Assembly: GCF_901709675.1 (NCBI RefSeq)
Contig: NC_051091.1
Coordinates: forward strand, 10,388,967-10,452,966
Direction: 5' to 3'
From: Syngnathus acus
Lineage: Eukaryota > Chordata > Actinopteri > Syngnathiformes > Syngnathidae
Length of the DNA stretch: 64,000 nt
How positions within the stretch are numbered: the first letter of the stretch is position 1; each line of letters starts with the position of its first letter. Below are positions 37,195-64,000 of this stretch, piece by piece. A model generated the notes under the pieces. That model did not search any database. It worked only from the letters and a program-made list of their open reading frames with translations, and had not been told where the DNA came from. Made by a program: the position numbers and the translations under genes.

Positions 37195-39588
37195 GACACA
37201 TGCGCAGAGGTGGAAGAGGCTCATGGGAAATGAAGTGCGAGGACAAAAAGAAGGAAGATCCCTTGTTAGGCCGGCAGATGGCCCCATTGAAATGTGTTTT
37301 TTGCGTCAGCAAACATTGCTTGTTTGTTATACCCCAACCTCAGAAACTGTGTGGCAGATGTGCAACGCACTTTAACCCTGAGCCACCTACTATAAATTGC
37401 ATAATAATAATAATTGCATATTGGTCATCACTTGAGAGACTACAGATGTTTATGAGCACACATGCGTATGATAGCCTCCAAGAACCATCAAGGAGTTCAA
37501 GGAGGTCAAAGTAAGTTATTTTACACTAAAAAGCAAAACTTTCTGCCATTAGTGTTCAATTGACTGTTCTTATTGAATGAACATAAATGTAATTAATGCT
37601 ACCAATCATGACAGTTTGGGTCGTGTCTGTAGTCACCATTGGTACTGGACAAGGATAAAAAACCAAGGAAACTCCCAAAGGCCAAACATCACCAGCGAAT
37701 GAATATTGATAAGGTCACTAAGCACTGATGAGCTCCCTCACTGTGTGCAAGTGCCTTGGTAATCAGTGATGTACCAATGTCGGAGCAAAACACATTTTCC
37801 ACCCGGCATGGTGTCACAGAAGAGTCAAATTAGCACTGCTTAACCTGAGTGTTTATTTTATAGAGTGATTTTCCTCGTTGTAGATTTACCATGGTTTGGT
37901 TTGTAATTCAATACATAAGTGTGTAAATTGTAATGAACTACTTACATATCCAAAATTTCAATAACCTCAGCAAAGCCGTCCTTAAATCCGTTGATAAATT
38001 AATACATTTACTCAATTCACCATGAGGATGGAGACCTCAACTGATGTCATGCTATGCTTCTTTTGACAACAGCGCCTCTGCTGGTTGTCACTGGGAAGTG
38101 CAGTCCATTTTGCCTGAACCGCTTCAAGACGCGATAAATCAACAATCATTTCAACTTATCGGTTAAAATACCCATCCCAATGTGCAGCAATTCTTACGAA
38201 ACGTTCTTATGCAATTTTCCTGATATTAGACACCGCCTACATGCTCATTGGATGGACTCGTGCACACAATAAGTACAAGCATCTCTCCAGCTTTTTGCAC
38301 CCGTTGCCATGGAGATTACCATTGCTGTCCGCGCTATCGTGATGGAACATCAAAAGCATCTCCGTCATTAACCAAACACACGCACACACACATTCACTCA
38401 CACACACTTGTGTGGCTGCCCAGATGCTGCACAACCCTCTGGGAAGATCATAACATCCACTTTGATTTTCACGTCTTATTACTAAATGCTTTTTGATTTC
38501 TTTTCAGGAGGGACAACTGTCGTCTTGCGTGCTTGCATTCATTAAATAACCCAGGTTTGTAAATGCAACATGTGCCATGTAACATGTAGGCCAGGAGGAG
38601 CTTATAGGATGTCTTTCCAGTTCACACGGCAAGCTCGGTGACTCACCGCAGTGCCCTCACGCGTCACCGAACAGCAACCGACGGGTGCTCTCCTTGACTC
38701 GGCTTGAATCTGCAAACCTGTGCATGCATGTTTAACTAAGGAGTATGTTTGAAATTCAGCTGTGAGAACCACAACACAGTCGGAAATCCTTTGCATTTTT
38801 TTCCATTCACTTTGTTTTGTCAGCTGACACTGTTCTCATTACAGTGGTATACTAATTCACAAGCTGTCAACACACGTGTGTTAACTGGGGCATCAGTCAT
38901 CGTTAGCAAGGCCTGTCAAAAGAGATGAGAAGCTTTTGTTGGTATTGCTTTAGGGTGGAGGTTAAAAAAATAGTTGCACTAGTCTAAAGGGTTAGGGTTC
39001 TGCTTGTCTTGCATTTTAAATTAAGTAATCAATCTCTTCTGATAGATGCACATTCGGCTGACAGTGTGGAACACGTTTTCCCATCCTTTAGGTGAGTACC
39101 ATCGAGAACCATTTATTAATAAATGCGAGCTTGTTAGTTAATTGCATTGGTAGACACAAACCACTCTCGTGCGGTTTTGAAGTGAAAGTCTTCAAATGTT
39201 ATGCCTAATTAGTCTGCTACAACGTTAGCATCGGTAGCTAACGGTGTAACTGAAGGTTTTATCGATATGCTACCTTCCAGACTTGAAAATCATCACGGTG
39301 AAGTAATTCCACGTGGCTTAAAAACTCATTAGACAGGGAACTTAATGGGCATTTAGCATGTTAGCCGTTAGCGCCTTTATACATGCGCAATAATGGCTGC
39401 CATTTTTTGTTCACACGTGTTAGCAGCACATGTTCCTTTCGCAGCACAAATAAGGGTATATTTCAGTTTAGTACCATTTTATGATTTTTAGCTTCGACCC
39501 AACCAAGCGTGTCGGTCATTGACAATTTTTCCAAAGCCGTCAACAGATTGAAAGCAACCTTGATTAAATGATTAATAAAGGTGAACTG

Positions 39589-39952
39589 AGGCGGCTCGGA
39601 GGCGCACTGGGTAGCACGTCCGCCTCACAGTTAGGAGGGTGCGGGTTCGATTCCACCTCCGGCCCTCCCTGTGTGGAGTTCGCATGTTCTCCCCGGGCCC
39701 GCGTGGGTTTTCTCCGGGCACTCCGGTTTCCTCCCACATCCCAAAAAACATGCTTGGTAGGCCGATTGAGCACTCCAAATTGTCCCTAAGTGTGTGTGCG
39801 AGTGCAAATGGTTGTTGGTCTCTGTGTGCCCTGCGATTGGCTGGCAACCGGTTCAGGGTGTCCCCCGCCTAAAGCCCGTTGACGGCTGGGATAGGCTCCA
39901 GCACACCCGCGACCCCTGTGGGGACTAAGCGGTTCAGAAAATGGATGGATGG
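39589..39952 (+). mobile_element. full-length V-type tRNA-derived SINE
   Basis: 364 bp with perfect 14-bp target-site duplications ATAAAGGTGAACTG at 39575-39588 and 39953-39966. The head is tRNA-like, with a pol III box B GGTTCGATTCC at 39645-39655. The central domain GTGGGTTTTCTCCGGGCACT CCGGTTTCCTCCCACATCCC is the V-SINE core known from fish. The 3' end reads GGGATAGGCTCCAGC... and finishes in ATGGATGGATGG. Intact duplications suggest a fairly recent insertion. It lies 1 kb upstream of syn2. Confidence 0.9.
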
Positions 39953-40559
39953 ATAAAGGTGAACTGCATGAAAAGCTGTATAACAATACCTAATACAGAT
40001 AGGATAAAATTCGAAGAGCTCATCTGAAATCTCGGCACTTCACCCTTTTTCTGATATTTCTAAGCCACAAGATCGTACGGCCAGACCTTTTGCCTGCAGA
40101 ATTGACGAGTTGTGCGCCTCTCATGCTTTGACACTAATATAATAAGACAGAGGGACGGATAGCGGTGTTTGTTTTTAGACTGAAAGAGACCACAACAAAT
40201 AGCTGCTGCAAGACAAAGTTTTGGCATTATTTTGATCGTTCACATGTGCTGCGGGTGCTTCAGTTGACTCAGCAAGAGATGATACGAAAACATCCAATAT
40301 CCTCTGGAAAAAAAATGCAGTAAGCTTTGTTGCCATTGATGTTTTCGAACCTACCCTGTTTCCCTGCAAATAAGAATTTGATATGGGACTGGAGGGATGG
40401 ATGTTTTCTCCAAATGTGGGTGGGGGTTTTTACGTGTTTAAGAGATGAATGGCACGCAATGGTGGAAACCCCTTTACTGGTTGCACACGGCACACAACGC
40501 TACCAGGCTGCAGCACGACACACACAAACACACAGACAGGAATGGTGTATGATGTAGGA

Positions 40560-40974
40560 GGAGGAGTGAGTGCGAGGGGAGGGGGGGCGTGATAAGCAGA
40601 GCCAGCAGCATCCCTTCATTCGGCACGCAGGAAGTCAGGAGGCGGCAGCTATAGTTTGAGAGTGGAAGAGCAGCAGCATCTCACCCACAGGGGGCGACGC
40701 CACATCTCTCTCTCTTTCTCTCCCGCGCAAAACGCATCACGCACATGCAATCGTGAGAAGCCCAGCAGGAAGAACAACAGCGTGGAGAGCAGTCTCCTGA
40801 AGACTGGAGCAGGGCTGCGTCCATCGCCTTCATCCATTGCTCCATATGTTCTCTGACATTCTTCACTCAACCTCGGATTCTCACCTCTACGCTTCGCCGT
40901 GACCCTCTCTGCCCGCCCGTGCGCGCTCTCGTTTGACCACTAACCCAAAGAAGAAAGGATTTCCAGACGCCGCC
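40560..40974 (+). promoter_or_regulatory. syn2: syn2 promoter and 5' leader
   Basis: A GC- and purine-rich stretch directly before the syn2 ATG, with GGGGAGGGGGGGCG at about 40577-40590. The ATG has a strong Kozak context (GCCGCCATGA). There is no TATA box in an obvious place and I did not find a REST site. The transcription start cannot be set. Confidence 0.45.
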
Positions 40975-63754
<22,780 letters not shown>

Positions 63755-64000
63755 GTGAGCATTTCTACTTTTTTTGTCGGGGGGTGTAATGATTTTGCAT
63801 CCTCTTATTTCTTGCTGTCACTGCAACCACAAAAACTTTTCAGCTTTAAAGTCATATTTTCTATTCTATTGTAGAACTCGAAGAAGTGTGTTAGACGACA
63901 ATCCATTTAAACATTTTATATACAATCTTTTTTTTGGTACATGAAAATACAAAAAAAGAAAACCTCACACCACTATTTCGACAAAAACAAACATAAATAC

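Larger units (their letters stand above)
36943..40974. other. intergenic region between the divergent tamm41 and syn2 starts
   Basis: About 4.0 kb head-to-head spacer. It holds a 21-bp direct repeat with ACGTCA cores near tamm41 (37131-37194), the SINE at 39589-39952 and the GC-richer syn2 leader after 40560. An open frame at 37062-37514 on the plus strand shows no family match. Confidence 0.7.

Noticed and set aside
37062-37514. 150-codon frame divergent from tamm41.
   Set aside because: No family similarity and low-complexity basic stretches. At most it could be a divergent non-coding transcript.

Overview
This window is vertebrate nuclear DNA, almost certainly from a ray-finned (percomorph-like) fish. 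The coding exons are short and separated by long introns with GT/AG borders, the predicted proteins match vertebrate families closely, and the non-coding DNA carries fish-type repeats (a V-type tRNA-SINE, hAT and Tigger-like DNA transposon pieces, MITEs and long CA/TG tracts). The gene order atg7 > < vgll4, < tamm41, syn2 > matches the human ATG7-VGLL4-TAMM41-SYN2 block on chromosome 3p25. This synteny is recalled from knowledge, not computed here.

Layout. Positions 1-11496 are the end of the last intron of atg7, with an 869-bp hAT element at 9436-10304. The last atg7 coding exon (11 codons including stop) and its 3' UTR follow, to about 11970. On the minus strand vgll4 runs tail-to-tail with atg7. 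Its 3' UTR is about 12015-14284 and its five shared or short-isoform exons lie between 14285 and 25253. An alternative first coding exon at 32063-32136 encodes the longer-known N-terminus. tamm41 is complete on the minus strand in eight exons (34489-36942, 343 residues). About 4 kb further on, syn2 starts head-to-head on the plus strand. Exons 1-5 are present (residues 1-280), with a 20-kb first intron, and the gene continues beyond the right edge.

The products belong to unrelated systems: ATG7 (autophagy E1-like enzyme), VGLL4 (TEAD co-regulator with two TDU motifs), TAMM41 (mitochondrial CDP-diacylglycerol synthase) and synapsin II (synaptic vesicle phosphoprotein). They are linked by conserved order rather than by a shared pathway.

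The most unusual region is inside syn2 intron 1 (about 51770-54410). A 1.08-kb array of degenerate CCCTAA-type hexamers is organised into 48- and 54-bp higher-order units. Next to it lie nine minus-strand tandem copies of a roughly 165-bp unit, each carrying a tRNA-Gln-like sequence, and an opposite-strand tRNA half sits on the far side of the hexamer array. Most copies read as anticodon CTC rather than CTG, and most have a short T run just downstream. This tRNA-derived satellite joined to a telomere-like array is the best candidate here for something undescribed.
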